From NCBI RefSeq assembly GCF_021404305.1, contig NZ_JABFTX010000004.1, positions 496,001 to 560,000 on the forward strand: a stretch of 64,000 nt of DNA, given 5' to 3'. The position numbers and the translations under genes are program-made. Shown piece after piece: positions 9,060 through 17,130 of the stretch. The stretch is from Billgrantia ethanolica (GTDB lineage: Bacteria; Pseudomonadota; Gammaproteobacteria; Pseudomonadales; Halomonadaceae). Under the pieces are notes generated by a model that worked only from the letters and a program-made list of their open reading frames with translations, ran no database searches and was not told the DNA's origin. Each line of letters begins with the position of its first letter. Position 1 is the first letter of the stretch.

Positions 9060-9776
9060 ATGAGCCGATACCGGATTGAGCGCAAGACGCTCTCGGAGCA
9101 GGTCGCCGAGCAGCTCGAGGCGGATATCCTCGAGGGCCGACTGAGCGAGAACGATCAGCTGCCCTCGGAGCGCGAGCTGATGGAGCAGTTCGGCGTGGGC
9201 CGCCCGGCGGTGCGCGAGGCGCTCTTCCATCTGCAGCAGCTGGGCCTGATCGCCATCAACAGCGGCACCCGGGCCAGGGTCATCCGCCCCACTGCCGAAT
9301 CGGTCATGGCGCGTCTTTCCGGGGTTACCCGCCAGCTGCTGGCCAAGCCCGACGGCCAGCAGTACTTCCAGGAGGCGCGTGCCCTGTTCGAGATTTCCCT
9401 GGCCCGCTACGCCGCTCGCCACGCCAGCGACGAGGACCTGGCGAACCTGCGCGCGGCGCTGCAGGACAACCGCGAGGCCGTGGGCGACGAGGCGCGCTTC
9501 AAGCGCTCCGACAACGATTTCCACGGCGTGCTGGCGAGCATCGCCCGCAACCCCATCTTCGACGCCATCCACGTGGCGCTCTCCGAGTGGCTCGACGACC
9601 GTCGTGCCCAGGTGCTGCAGCAGAAGGACGAGGACAAGGCGGCGATGGCGGCCCACATCGAGATCGTCGAGGCCATCGAGTCCCGCGACCCCGATGCCGC
9701 CGAGGCGGCCATGCGGCGCCACCTCGACCGGCATTACGGCACCTATATGAAGCTCAAAAAGCGCCTTTCGGAGTAG
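9060..9776 (+). CDS. FadR-subfamily GntR transcriptional regulator (FCD domain)
   Basis: A 238-residue regulator. The N-terminal winged helix reads EQLEADILEGRL then LPSERELMEQFGVGRPAVREA at about residues 17-58. The rest is a helical FCD effector domain with a late HIEIVEAIESRD and His residues that bind a metal and a carboxylate ligand in relatives. It begins after ACAGGAG and is 65 bp past the Ldh gene. Placed at the end of the TRAP operon, it is the natural candidate for binding the three TGTATGACAGG sites in this island and responding to a sugar acid or 2-keto-3-deoxy acid. The 96 bp after it, before the convergent UxaA gene, show no confident feature. Confidence 0.92.
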   Translation: MSRYRIERKTLSEQVAEQLEADILEGRLSENDQLPSERELMEQFGVGRPAVREALFHLQQLGLIAINSGTRARVIRPTAESVMARLSGVTRQLLAKPDGQQYFQEARALFEISLARYAARHASDEDLANLRAALQDNREAVGDEARFKRSDNDFHGVLASIARNPIFDAIHVALSEWLDDRRAQVLQQKDEDKAAMAAHIEIVEAIESRDPDAAEAAMRRHLDRHYGTYMKLKKRLSE

Positions 9777-9872
9777 CGATCAGCTGCAAGTTGACTCGGC
9801 GCTGATCCGTCGACAGGTCTACGAGGAGGCGCTGTCTCCGGCGCCCCTCGTCGAGCGCAGCCACGTTGACCA

Positions 9873-11516
9873 CTATAAAGAGACGCCGCGTTTCCAGGGG
9901 ATGAAATCATACTGCGCCAGCTCCACGGCGCGGGGCAGATAGCGCCCCGAGGCGGTGTCGAGGCATAGCCTGAGCAGCCGCTCGGCGAGTTCGTCGATGC
10001 TCGCCTCGCCGCGGATGATGGGGCCGGCGTCGAAGTCGATGACGTCGCCCATGCGTGCGGCCAGTTCGCTGTTGCTGGAGATCTTGAGCACCGGGGTCAC
10101 GGGGTTACCGGTGGGCGTGCCGAGCCCGGTGGTGAACAGGATCAGGTTGGCCCCGGAGCCGGCCAGGGCGGTGGTCGATTCCACGTCGTTGCCCGGGGTG
10201 CAGAGCAGGCTCAGCCCGGCCCGGGTATGCGGCTCGGTGTAGTCGAGCACGTCCACTACCGGGCTGTCGCCACCCTTCTTGGCGGCCCCCGCCGATTTCA
10301 TGGCATCGGTGATCAGGCCGTCGCGGATGTTGCCGGGGGAGGGGTTCATCGAGAAATCGGCGCCGACCCGGGCGGCATGGCGCTGATACGCCTCCATCAG
10401 CTTGGCGAAGCGCTCGGCCACGGCGTCGTCGCGGCAGCGGGCGATCAGCTCGTGCTCCACTCCGCACAGCTCGGGAAACTCACTCAGGATACCGCTGCCA
10501 CCCAGCGCCACCAGGCGATCGACCACCGCTCCCACCAGGGGGTTGGCGGAGAGCCCGGAAAAGCCATCGGAACCGCCGCACTCCACGCCCAGGGTCAGCG
10601 CCGAGAGCGGGGCCGGTGTGCGCGGCGTGCGGTTGGCTTCACTCAGGCCGTCGAAGATGGTGGTCAGGGCCTCCCGGATCAGCGCCTCTTCGCTGATACT
10701 GGCTTGCTGTTCCAGATAGTGCACCGGACGCAGCCCGCGCGGGTCGCGCTCGGCCACGGCGGTTTGCAGCATCTCGATCTGCGCCTTCTGACAGCCGAGG
10801 CTGAGCACCGTGGCGCCGGCCACGTTGGGGTGGCAGATATATCCCGCCAGCAGCTGGCACAGCGCCTGGGCATCGTCGTCGGTGCCGCCGCAGCCCAGGG
10901 TATGGGTCAGGAAGCGCACGCCGTCGACGTTGGGGAAGAGGCGTTCGCCGCTCGGTTCGACCGGCGCCGTCCCGCTGCTACCGTGAAGCAGCTCCCGGGC
11001 CATGCGCTTGTAGTCGCGATAGGGGTCCTCGCCCAGGGCATCGGCGACGCACTGGCGCAGCACCTCGATGTTGCGGTTCTCGCAGAACACCAGCGGAACC
11101 ACCAGCCAGACGTTGGCGGTGCCCACCTGGCCGTTCGGACGGTGGTAGCCGTCGAAGGTGGCATCGGTGAAGGCCGAGACGTCCGGCGCCTGCCACTGGC
11201 CGCGGCGGGCCTGGGGCTCGCTGGTGGCGGTGCTGTGGGCGGTGTTGTCGGTGGTGATGGCCGCCCCCGCCTGGATGGGACGGGTGGCGCGGCCCACCGT
11301 GACGCCGTACATGATCACCGCCTCGCCCACGGCCAGGTCGCGCAGGGCGAACTTGTGCTTGTGGCGAATGGCTTCGGCCAGGTGCAGGCGCCGCTCGCCA
11401 TCGTCCACGGCGTGGCCGGCGGGCAGGTCCTTGAGGGCCACGCGTACGTTGTCGGCCTGATGCACACGCAGGCTGTCGAGTTGGCCGCGGTCGTTGGCCA
11501 GTATCTGGGTGGTCAT
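9873..11516 (-). CDS. UxaA-family sugar-acid dehydratase (altronate/fuconate type)
   Basis: A 547-residue protein with the two UxaA parts: an N-terminal SAF-like domain (about residues 10-100, DNVRVALKDLPAGH onward) and a large C-terminal dehydratase domain beginning near GYHRPNGQVGTAN. It contains VVPLVFCENRN, the HTLGCGGTDDDAQ segment, and LGVECGGSDGFSGLSANP typical of UxaA. It is about 50 residues longer than E. coli altronate dehydratase. RBS AAGGAG precedes the start. As third gene after a BDH2-like SDR and a diketo-acid hydrolase, it most plausibly dehydrates a fuconate-like six-carbon acid, as UxaA relatives are thought to do in Campylobacter fucose use. Altronate or galactarate remains possible. 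Confidence 0.88.
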   Translation of the reverse strand: MTTQILANDRGQLDSLRVHQADNVRVALKDLPAGHAVDDGERRLHLAEAIRHKHKFALRDLAVGEAVIMYGVTVGRATRPIQAGAAITTDNTAHSTATSEPQARRGQWQAPDVSAFTDATFDGYHRPNGQVGTANVWLVVPLVFCENRNIEVLRQCVADALGEDPYRDYKRMARELLHGSSGTAPVEPSGERLFPNVDGVRFLTHTLGCGGTDDDAQALCQLLAGYICHPNVAGATVLSLGCQKAQIEMLQTAVAERDPRGLRPVHYLEQQASISEEALIREALTTIFDGLSEANRTPRTPAPLSALTLGVECGGSDGFSGLSANPLVGAVVDRLVALGGSGILSEFPELCGVEHELIARCRDDAVAERFAKLMEAYQRHAARVGADFSMNPSPGNIRDGLITDAMKSAGAAKKGGDSPVVDVLDYTEPHTRAGLSLLCTPGNDVESTTALAGSGANLILFTTGLGTPTGNPVTPVLKISSNSELAARMGDVIDFDAGPIIRGEASIDELAERLLRLCLDTASGRYLPRAVELAQYDFIPWKRGVSL

Positions 11517-11553
11517 GGGACGGTGCTCCTTACGGCGGCTTGGCTGCGTCTCT

Positions 11554-12402
11554 TCACTGCGGCTCGGCGATCACGTTCTGGTGCTGCTCGCCGAGCCCTT
11601 CGATGCCCAGGCGCATCCGCTGGCCGGGCTGCAGATAGGTTGGCGGCGTCTGGCCCATGCCCACGCCCGGCGGGGTGCCGGTGGAGATGACGTCGCCCGG
11701 CTGCAGGCTCATGAAGCGGCTCAGGTAGCTGATCAGGAAGGGGATCCGATAGACCATGGTGCGGGTATTGCCGTCCTGGTAGCGGTGGCCATCCACCTCG
11801 AGCCAGAGGTCGAGCGCATGCGGGTCGCGGATTTCGTCCGGCGTCACCAGCCAGGGGCCGAGCGGGCCGAAGGTGTCGCAGCCCTTGCCCTTGTCCCAGG
11901 TGCCGCTGCGTTCGAGCTGGAACTCCCGCTCGGAGACGTCGTTGACCACGCAGTAACCCGCCACGTGCGCCATGGCGTCGGCCTCGTCCACGTAGCGTGC
12001 GGTCTTGCCGATCACCACGCCGAGCTCCACCTCCCAGTCGGTCTTGCGCGAGTCGCGGGGGATGATGACGTTGTCGTTGGGGCCGCAGATGGCACTGGTC
12101 CACTTGGCGAAGACCACCGGCTCCGGCGGCACCTCGGCGCCGGTCTCGGCGGCGTGGTCGGAGTAGTTGAGGCCGATGCAGATGAACTTGCCTACGCGGC
12201 CCACGCAGGGCCCGAGACGGGTGTCGGCATCTACCGCCGGCAGCCGGGCGGGGTCGAGCTCGGCCAGTCGGGCCAGGGTGTCGCGTCCCAGATGGGCACC
12301 GTCGAGGTCGGTCAGGTGGGCCGAAAGGTCGCGGATCACGCCGTCCGTATCGAGCAGACCGGGCTTCTCGTGGCCCCGGGGGCCGAAGCGCAGCAGTTTC
12401 AT
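11554..12402 (-). CDS. FAH-family 2,4-diketo-3-deoxy-sugar-acid hydrolase
   Basis: A 282-residue FAH-fold enzyme with the motif series FICIGLNYSDHAAETG, PVVFAKWTSAICGPND, DWEVELGVVIG (metal-binding Glu/Asp), DVSEREFQ and TGTPPGVGMG. This length and motif set match 2,4-diketo-3-deoxy-L-rhamnonate/fuconate hydrolase, often mislabelled ureidoglycolate lyase. That enzyme splits the diketo acid to pyruvate and lactate. RBS GGAGG is present. It is 14 bp downstream of the SDR and 37 bp ahead of the UxaA gene, so one transcript is likely. Confidence 0.9.
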   Translation of the reverse strand: MKLLRFGPRGHEKPGLLDTDGVIRDLSAHLTDLDGAHLGRDTLARLAELDPARLPAVDADTRLGPCVGRVGKFICIGLNYSDHAAETGAEVPPEPVVFAKWTSAICGPNDNVIIPRDSRKTDWEVELGVVIGKTARYVDEADAMAHVAGYCVVNDVSEREFQLERSGTWDKGKGCDTFGPLGPWLVTPDEIRDPHALDLWLEVDGHRYQDGNTRTMVYRIPFLISYLSRFMSLQPGDVISTGTPPGVGMGQTPPTYLQPGQRMRLGIEGLGEQHQNVIAEPQ

Positions 12403-12416
12403 CGAGTTCTCCTCCG

Positions 12417-13166
12417 TCAGATGAGCCAGCCGCCGTCGATGACCTGAGCGGTGCCGGTGGTATAGGCCGATTCGTCGGCGGCCAGATAGGTGGCCAGGGC
12501 AGCGATCTCCTCGGCCGTGCCGAGTCGCCCCAGGGGTTGGCGGGCGAGAAATTCGGCGTGTACCTCGGCCTCGGGCCGCCCCTGGCGTTCCGCCTGCTCG
12601 CGGATGCGCTGGCGCAGGGAAGGGGAGTCCACCGTGCCGGGGCAGATGGCGTTGCAGCGGATGCCGCGGTCGATGTAGTCGGCGGCGATCGACTTGGTCA
12701 GGCCGAGCACCGCGGCCTTGGTGGTGCCGTAGGCGCAGCGGTTGGGCACGCCGGTGAGGCTGGAGGCCACCGAGGCCATGTTGATGATGCTGCCGCCGCC
12801 GCCCGCGATCATGGTCGGCAGCAGGGTACGGGTCAGGCGCAGCATGGCGGTGACGTTGAGGGCCAGCGAGCGCTCCCAGTCGGTATCGCTGACCTCCAGC
12901 AGCGCGCCGCTGGCGACGTAGCCGGCGCAGTTGAAGAGCACGTCCAGCGAGGTTAGCTCGTTGCCCAGGGCTGCGACAGCCTCGGCATCGAGCACGTCCA
13001 GGCGGTGCGCCTCGATGCCGGGTGTATCCCCGAGATCGCGCAACTTGTCGGCATCGATGTCGGTAGCGATGACCCGAGCGCCCTCGGCGGCGAAGCGCAG
13101 GGCCGTGGCACGACCGATACCCTGGCCGGCGGCGGTAATCAGAGCGGTCTTGTGCTGCAGTCGCAT
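12417..13166 (-). CDS. BDH2/DHRS6-like SDR, probable 2-keto-3-deoxy-L-fuconate 4-dehydrogenase
   Basis: A 249-residue SDR starting MRLQHKTALITAAGQGIG. It follows the human BDH2 and Xanthomonas fuconate-pathway dehydrogenase sequence closely as I know it: GIEAHRLDV, LDVLFNCAGYV, INMASVASSLTGV, NRCAYGTTKAAV with the Tyr/Lys pair, GIRCNAICPGTVDSPSL and a C-terminal VIDGGW. This is an unusually recognisable SDR subgroup. With the hydrolase and dehydratase downstream it completes a dehydratase, dehydrogenase, hydrolase route that yields pyruvate and a hydroxy acid without phosphorylation. The promoter region contains operator copy 2 just upstream of the start. Confidence 0.88.
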   Translation of the reverse strand: MRLQHKTALITAAGQGIGRATALRFAAEGARVIATDIDADKLRDLGDTPGIEAHRLDVLDAEAVAALGNELTSLDVLFNCAGYVASGALLEVSDTDWERSLALNVTAMLRLTRTLLPTMIAGGGGSIINMASVASSLTGVPNRCAYGTTKAAVLGLTKSIAADYIDRGIRCNAICPGTVDSPSLRQRIREQAERQGRPEAEVHAEFLARQPLGRLGTAEEIAALATYLAADESAYTTGTAQVIDGGWLI

Positions 13167-13178
13167 GGCACCCCACCT

Positions 13179-13189
13179 GTATGACAGGC
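13179..13189 (+). promoter_or_regulatory. Candidate GntR/FadR operator, copy 2 (TGTATGACAGG)
   Basis: This copy lies in a perfect palindrome at 13177-13189, CCTGT-ATG-ACAGG. It starts 13 bp before the SDR start codon on the minus strand, close enough to overlap the transcription start or 5' leader, which suits repression. The core GTATGAC fits the GntR consensus. Confidence 0.65.
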
Positions 13190-13300
13190 TGCTAGCCTGA
13201 TGTTCGGTCAAGTATGGCTCAGTAATGACGGCTTGCCAACCGAACGTGGCCGGCCAGGGCGTGGTCCTGGTTGGCGCCAGCCATGCCAAGCAGTGACATG

Positions 13301-13322
13301 AAAAAGGCGGTCCGAGGCCGCC
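13301..13322 (-). terminator. Rho-independent terminator after the aldehyde dehydrogenase gene
   Basis: Read on the minus strand, GGCGG-CCTCGGA-CCGCC is followed directly by TTTTT. It lies about 100 bp past the stop of the dehydrogenase at 13424 and before the SDR operon promoter, separating the two transcripts. Confidence 0.7.
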
Positions 13323-13423
13323 AAAGGTTTCAGAGAAATATGCGATGGAAACGCTGAACAAATCGACGAGCGAGATGAGGCGCAACGCAGCGATTCGCTC
13401 GCGTAGGCGTTGTGTAGCGTTTC

Positions 13424-15001
13424 CTATGTTTCGCGCTTGCCGTCGACCAGCCGTGTCACCCCCCAAGGGTTGCCGTCGCGCAGCGGCTCGGGTAGCAGCC
13501 CCTGCGGCAACGCCTGGTAACACACCGGGCGCAGGAAGCGGAAGATCGCCGCGCTGCCCACCGAGGTGGTGCGGGAATCCGAGGTGGCCGGGAAGGGGCC
13601 GCCGTGGACCATGGCGTGACACACCTCGACCCCGGTGGGCCAGCCGTTGGCCAGAATGCGCCCCGCCTTGCGCTCGAGGGTCGGCAGCAGCTGCCTGGCG
13701 GCGTCCAGGTCGCCGTCGTCCATCTGCAGGGTGGCGGTGAGCTGGCCCTCCAGGTGGGCCGCAACGCGTTGCATCTCGCTCGTGTCGGCGCACTCGATCA
13801 CCAGCGAGGTGGCGCCGAACACTTCTTCCTGCAGCTCGGGCTCGGCGAGGAAGTCCTGGGTGGTGGTGACGAACAGTCCGGCCTGACAGGCATGGGCGCT
13901 CTCGCCGACCTGGCCGCGGGCCGCTTCGCGTACCTTGCCGTTGGATGAGAGCCGCTTCACACCCTGCTCGTAGGCGTCGTGGATGCCCGGGGTGAGCATG
14001 GTCTGGCCGGCGCTCTGCTTGACGGCACCACTCGCGGTCTCGACGAAGGCGGCAAGCTCAGGCCCCTTCACGCCGATCACCAGCCCGGGATTGGTGCAGA
14101 ACTGCCCGGCGCCCATGTTGAGCGAGGCGACGAAGCCTTCGGCGAGCTGGGCGCTGCGCGCCTTGAGCGCCTCGGGCAGCAGGAACACCGGGTTGATCGA
14201 GCTCATCTCGGCGTAGACCGGGATCGGCTGAGGGCGGCTTTGGGCGGTTCTCATCAGCGCGGTACCGCCACTGCGGGAGCCGGTGAAGCCGACGGCTTGA
14301 ATGCGCGGGTCGGCCACCAGCGCCTGGCCCACCTCGCGGCCCGAGCCGAACAGCAGCGAGAATACCCCTTCCGGTAGCCCGCGCTTCTCCACCGCGCGCT
14401 GCACGGCGCGGCCTACCAGCTCCGAGGTGCCGGGGTGGGCGGAGTGGGCCTTGACGATCACCGGGCAGCCGGCCGCCAATGCCGAGGCGGTATCGCCGCC
14501 GGCCACGGAAAAGGCCAGCGGGAAGTTGGAGGCGCCGAACACGGCGACCGGGCCCAGCGGAATGTGGCGCTGGCGCAGGTCGGCGCGGGGCAGCGGCTCA
14601 CGTTCCGGCAGAGCCGGATCGAGACGCAGGTCGAGCCACTCGCCGGCGCGTACCACTGACGCGAACAGGCGCAGCTGGCCGCAGGTGCGGCCGCGCTCAC
14701 CCTCGAGACGGGCGCGGGGCAGGCCGGTCTCGGCCATGGCGCGTTCGATCAGCGCGTCGCCGATGGCCTCGATCTCGCCGGCGACGGTGTCGAGGAACGC
14801 CGCGCGCTGCTCCAGCGTCGTCTCGCGGTAGACGCCGAACGCCTCTTCGGCGAGCTGGCAGGCGCGCTCCACCTCGGCTTCGCTGCCGCCGCGATAGACG
14901 GGGTCGAGATCCGCGCCGGTGGCGGGATTGACGGCGCGGATCTCGCCGCGGCTGCCGGTAACGGCCTCGCGGCCGATCAGGGATGTGCCTTGCAGTGTCA
15001 T
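13424..15001 (-). CDS. 2,5-dioxovalerate (alpha-ketoglutarate semialdehyde) dehydrogenase
   Basis: A 525-residue aldehyde dehydrogenase. It carries FGASNFPLAFSVAGGDTASA, PVIVKAHSAHPGTSEL, FTGSRSGGTAL, EMSSINPVFLLPEAL and the catalytic Cys in GAGQFCTNPG. EMSSINPVF in place of the usual ELGGxNP is typical of ketoglutarate-semialdehyde dehydrogenases of sugar-acid and hydroxyproline pathways. It makes 2-oxoglutarate from the semialdehyde produced by dehydration of C5 or C6 acids. Start is the ATG six bases after AAGGAG; an upstream in-frame ATG would overlap the operator. Its own promoter carries operator copy 3. Confidence 0.9.
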   Translation of the reverse strand: MTLQGTSLIGREAVTGSRGEIRAVNPATGADLDPVYRGGSEAEVERACQLAEEAFGVYRETTLEQRAAFLDTVAGEIEAIGDALIERAMAETGLPRARLEGERGRTCGQLRLFASVVRAGEWLDLRLDPALPEREPLPRADLRQRHIPLGPVAVFGASNFPLAFSVAGGDTASALAAGCPVIVKAHSAHPGTSELVGRAVQRAVEKRGLPEGVFSLLFGSGREVGQALVADPRIQAVGFTGSRSGGTALMRTAQSRPQPIPVYAEMSSINPVFLLPEALKARSAQLAEGFVASLNMGAGQFCTNPGLVIGVKGPELAAFVETASGAVKQSAGQTMLTPGIHDAYEQGVKRLSSNGKVREAARGQVGESAHACQAGLFVTTTQDFLAEPELQEEVFGATSLVIECADTSEMQRVAAHLEGQLTATLQMDDGDLDAARQLLPTLERKAGRILANGWPTGVEVCHAMVHGGPFPATSDSRTTSVGSAAIFRFLRPVCYQALPQGLLPEPLRDGNPWGVTRLVDGKRET

Positions 15002-15059
15002 GGGAGCTCCTTGCGCGGGATGCAGCGGATCGACTTGTGATACATGGTATGTCGTGCTA

Positions 15060-15070
15060 CCTGTCATACA
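15060..15070 (-). promoter_or_regulatory. Candidate GntR/FadR operator, copy 3 (TGTATGACAGG on the minus strand)
   Basis: This is an exact third copy of the 11-mer, 59 bp upstream of the aldehyde dehydrogenase start and in the orientation of transcription. A second half-like element, TGGTATG, lies about 15 bp closer to the gene. No other feature was recognised in 15002-15189. Confidence 0.62.
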
Positions 15071-15189
15071 AGCCTACCGTAGATGATGCCGTCGCGTCGA
15101 TCCAGCGCAGCGCGGGCGCTGTATGGCTGTTTCGGGACCGGATGGACGGGCTTTGCCGCTGAGCCGGCTGCTTTACCGTGGGGGCCGGC

Positions 15190-15942
15190 TCAGCGCGCCA
15201 GCCAGCCGCCATCCACCGCCAAAGCGTGGCCGTTGACGTAGGCCGCAGCGTCGGAACAGAGGAAGATCACCGCGCCGGCGAGGTCTTCCGGGGTGCCCCA
15301 GCGACCGGCGGGAATACGCCCCAGGATCTCGGCGCTGCGGGTGGCATCCTCGCGCAGGGCCTGGGTATTGTCGGTGGCCATGTAGCCCGGGGCGATGGCA
15401 TTGACGGTGATGCCGTGGGCGGCCCACTCGTTGGCCAGCAGCCGGGTCAGGCCGAGCAGGCCGCTCTTGCTGGCGGTGTAGGCAGGCACCCGGATGCCGC
15501 CCTGAAAGGAGAGCACCGAGGCAACGTTGACGATTCGCCCCGGTGCGCCGCGTTCCACCAGGTGTCGGGCGACCGCCTGGGCGAGGAAGAAGGCCGCCTT
15601 GAGATTGACGTCGACCACGGCGTCCCAGTCCTCTTCGGTGAACGTCAGCGCGGGCGCGCGGCGGATCGTGCCGGCATTGTTGATCAGCATGTCGAGCCGT
15701 CCGGTCGACTCGAGGGCGCGGGCCACGATGGCCTCGGGCGTATCGCGGCCCAGCGCTGCCTCGACGGCGACATAGCGCCGACCGAGGGCCTCGACTTTCT
15801 CGCGGGTCTCGTCGCTGTTGCTGCGATTGACGCCGACGATATCGGCACCTGCCTCGGCCAGCGCCAAAGCCAGGCCTTGCCCCAGCCCCTTGTTGCAGCC
15901 CGTGACCATCGCCACACGGCCGTGCAAGTCGAAGCGGTTCAT
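15190..15942 (-). CDS. kduD: 2-dehydro-3-deoxy-D-gluconate 5-dehydrogenase
   Basis: A 250-residue SDR very close to E. coli KduD: VTGCNKGLGQGLALALA, INNAGTIRRAPAL, IVNVASVLSFQGGIRVPAYT with YTASK, NEWAAHGITVNAIAPGYMAT, RIPAGRWGTPEDL and a VDGGWLAR C-terminus. The enzyme interconverts 2-keto-3-deoxygluconate and 2,5-diketo-3-deoxygluconate in hexuronate and pectin catabolism. I place the start at the ATG overlapping the ghrB stop (ATGA); a start six codons upstream is possible but less economical. Its presence suggests hexuronate-derived acids are also handled by this island. Confidence 0.92.
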   Translation of the reverse strand: MNRFDLHGRVAMVTGCNKGLGQGLALALAEAGADIVGVNRSNSDETREKVEALGRRYVAVEAALGRDTPEAIVARALESTGRLDMLINNAGTIRRAPALTFTEEDWDAVVDVNLKAAFFLAQAVARHLVERGAPGRIVNVASVLSFQGGIRVPAYTASKSGLLGLTRLLANEWAAHGITVNAIAPGYMATDNTQALREDATRSAEILGRIPAGRWGTPEDLAGAVIFLCSDAAAYVNGHALAVDGGWLAR

Positions 15943-16925
15943 GGCGTTTCCCCGCGCCACGCTACCTCGTTGACCAGGCTGAGCGGGCGCTTGCCTTCCA
16001 GCGCCAGGGTGATGTTGTCCACCGCGCGCTGGGCCATGGCGTCGCGGGTCTCGTGGGTCGCCGAGCCCGCGTGCGGCAGGGCCACCACGTTGGCCATGTG
16101 CGGCAGGGGCGACTCCGGCGAGAGCGGCTCCTGCTCGAAGACGTCGAGCCCGGCGGCGTGGATCTCGCCCATTTCCAGCGCCGCGATCAGCGCCGCTTCG
16201 TCGACCACCTTGCCGCGGGCGATGTTGACGAAGATCGCCGAGGGCTTCATCAGCTCGAACTCGCGCCTGCCGATCAGGTGCGTGGTCTCCGCCGTCAGCG
16301 GTACGGTGACGCAGACGAAGTCGGCCTGGGCCAGCAGCTCGTCCAGCTCACAGCGCACGGCGCCCAGCTCCTGCTCCAGCGTGGGCTTGGGCGAGGAGCA
16401 GGCGTAGAGCACCCGCATGCCGAAGCCCAGGGCACCGCGGCGGGCCACGCCGGCACCGATACGGCCGAAGCCGACCATGCCCAGCGTCTTGCCATGGACA
16501 TCGGTGCCAAAGTGGGGCTCGCCGATGCTGGCCGTCCAGTCGCCGCGCTTGACCATATCGGCCAGCTCGATGGCGCGCCTGGCAGTCGCCATGATCAGCA
16601 GAAAGCCGGTGTCGGCGGTGGTTTCGGTAAGCACGTCGGGCGTATTGCACAGCAGGATGCCGCGCCGGGTCAGCGCCTCGAGGGGGTAGTTGTCGTAGCC
16701 CACCGAGATGGTGGCGATGGCCTCCAGTTGCGGGGCCAGGTCGAGCAGCTCCGGTGTAATGACGAGGCTGGAGCCGACCAGGCCGTGGGCCTGCCCCAGA
16801 GCCTGGCGAAAGTCGGGGTCGTCGGTGCTCTTCAAGGTCTCGAAGTAATCGATGTGGAAGCGTTGGCGAAGCTGGTCGAGATGGATCGGTTTGAGGCGGG
16901 TGTAGGCGACGATGCGTTTTGTCAT
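15939..16925 (-). CDS. ghrB: Glyoxylate/hydroxypyruvate/2-ketogluconate reductase
   Basis: A 328-residue D-isomer-specific 2-hydroxyacid dehydrogenase. It matches GhrB/TkrA in TISVGYDNYPLEALT, NTPDVLTETTADTGF, WTASIGEPHFGTDVHGKTLGMVGFGRIG (NAD site GxGxxG), NIARGKVVDE, GLDVFEQEPL and PHAGSATHETR with the catalytic His. It reduces hydroxypyruvate, glyoxylate or 2-keto-D-gluconate, joining oxidised sugar acids to central metabolism. It is first in a two-gene operon with kduD. There is no clear Shine-Dalgarno sequence; the place where one should be is taken up by the edge of an 11-bp tandem repeat. Confidence 0.93.
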   Translation of the reverse strand: MTKRIVAYTRLKPIHLDQLRQRFHIDYFETLKSTDDPDFRQALGQAHGLVGSSLVITPELLDLAPQLEAIATISVGYDNYPLEALTRRGILLCNTPDVLTETTADTGFLLIMATARRAIELADMVKRGDWTASIGEPHFGTDVHGKTLGMVGFGRIGAGVARRGALGFGMRVLYACSSPKPTLEQELGAVRCELDELLAQADFVCVTVPLTAETTHLIGRREFELMKPSAIFVNIARGKVVDEAALIAALEMGEIHAAGLDVFEQEPLSPESPLPHMANVVALPHAGSATHETRDAMAQRAVDNITLALEGKRPLSLVNEVAWRGETP

Positions 16926-16932
16926 TGTGTTC

Positions 16933-17004
16933 GCTCTGTCTTTGCTCTGTCTTTGCTCTGTCTTTGCTCTGTCTTTGCTCTGTCTTTGCTCTGTCTTCGC
17001 TCTG
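16933..17004. repeat. 11-bp tandem repeat (GCTCTGTCTTT, about 6.5 copies) beside the ghrB start
   Basis: Six head-to-tail copies of GCTCTGTCTTT, the sixth ending TTC, then a partial GCTCTG. On the ghrB sense strand this is AAAGACAGAGC repeated through the 5' leader, starting 8 nt upstream of the ATG. The near-perfect identity of the units points to recent slippage, so copy number may vary between strains. It fills part of the 328-bp gap between ghrB and gbdR. Confidence 0.9.
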
Positions 17005-17130
17005 GGCGGGCGGGGCAGGCTCAGCCTAGTCAATGCGCCAGCACTGGGCAAATACGACGCCGACCCATCCAGTTTACGACATATGCGCTTGACGCTACTG
17101 GCATACTTTCTGCGTCTGAACGATGTTAAG

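Noticed and set aside
15943..15960. Upstream start for kduD adding six residues (MARGNA)
   Set aside because: The ATG overlapping the ghrB stop gives the usual coupled arrangement and a KduD-like N-terminus; the longer form is possible but not preferred.
16933..17004. Tandem repeats as a CRISPR array
   Set aside because: Units are 11 bp without spacers and there are no cas genes; this is a simple tandem repeat.
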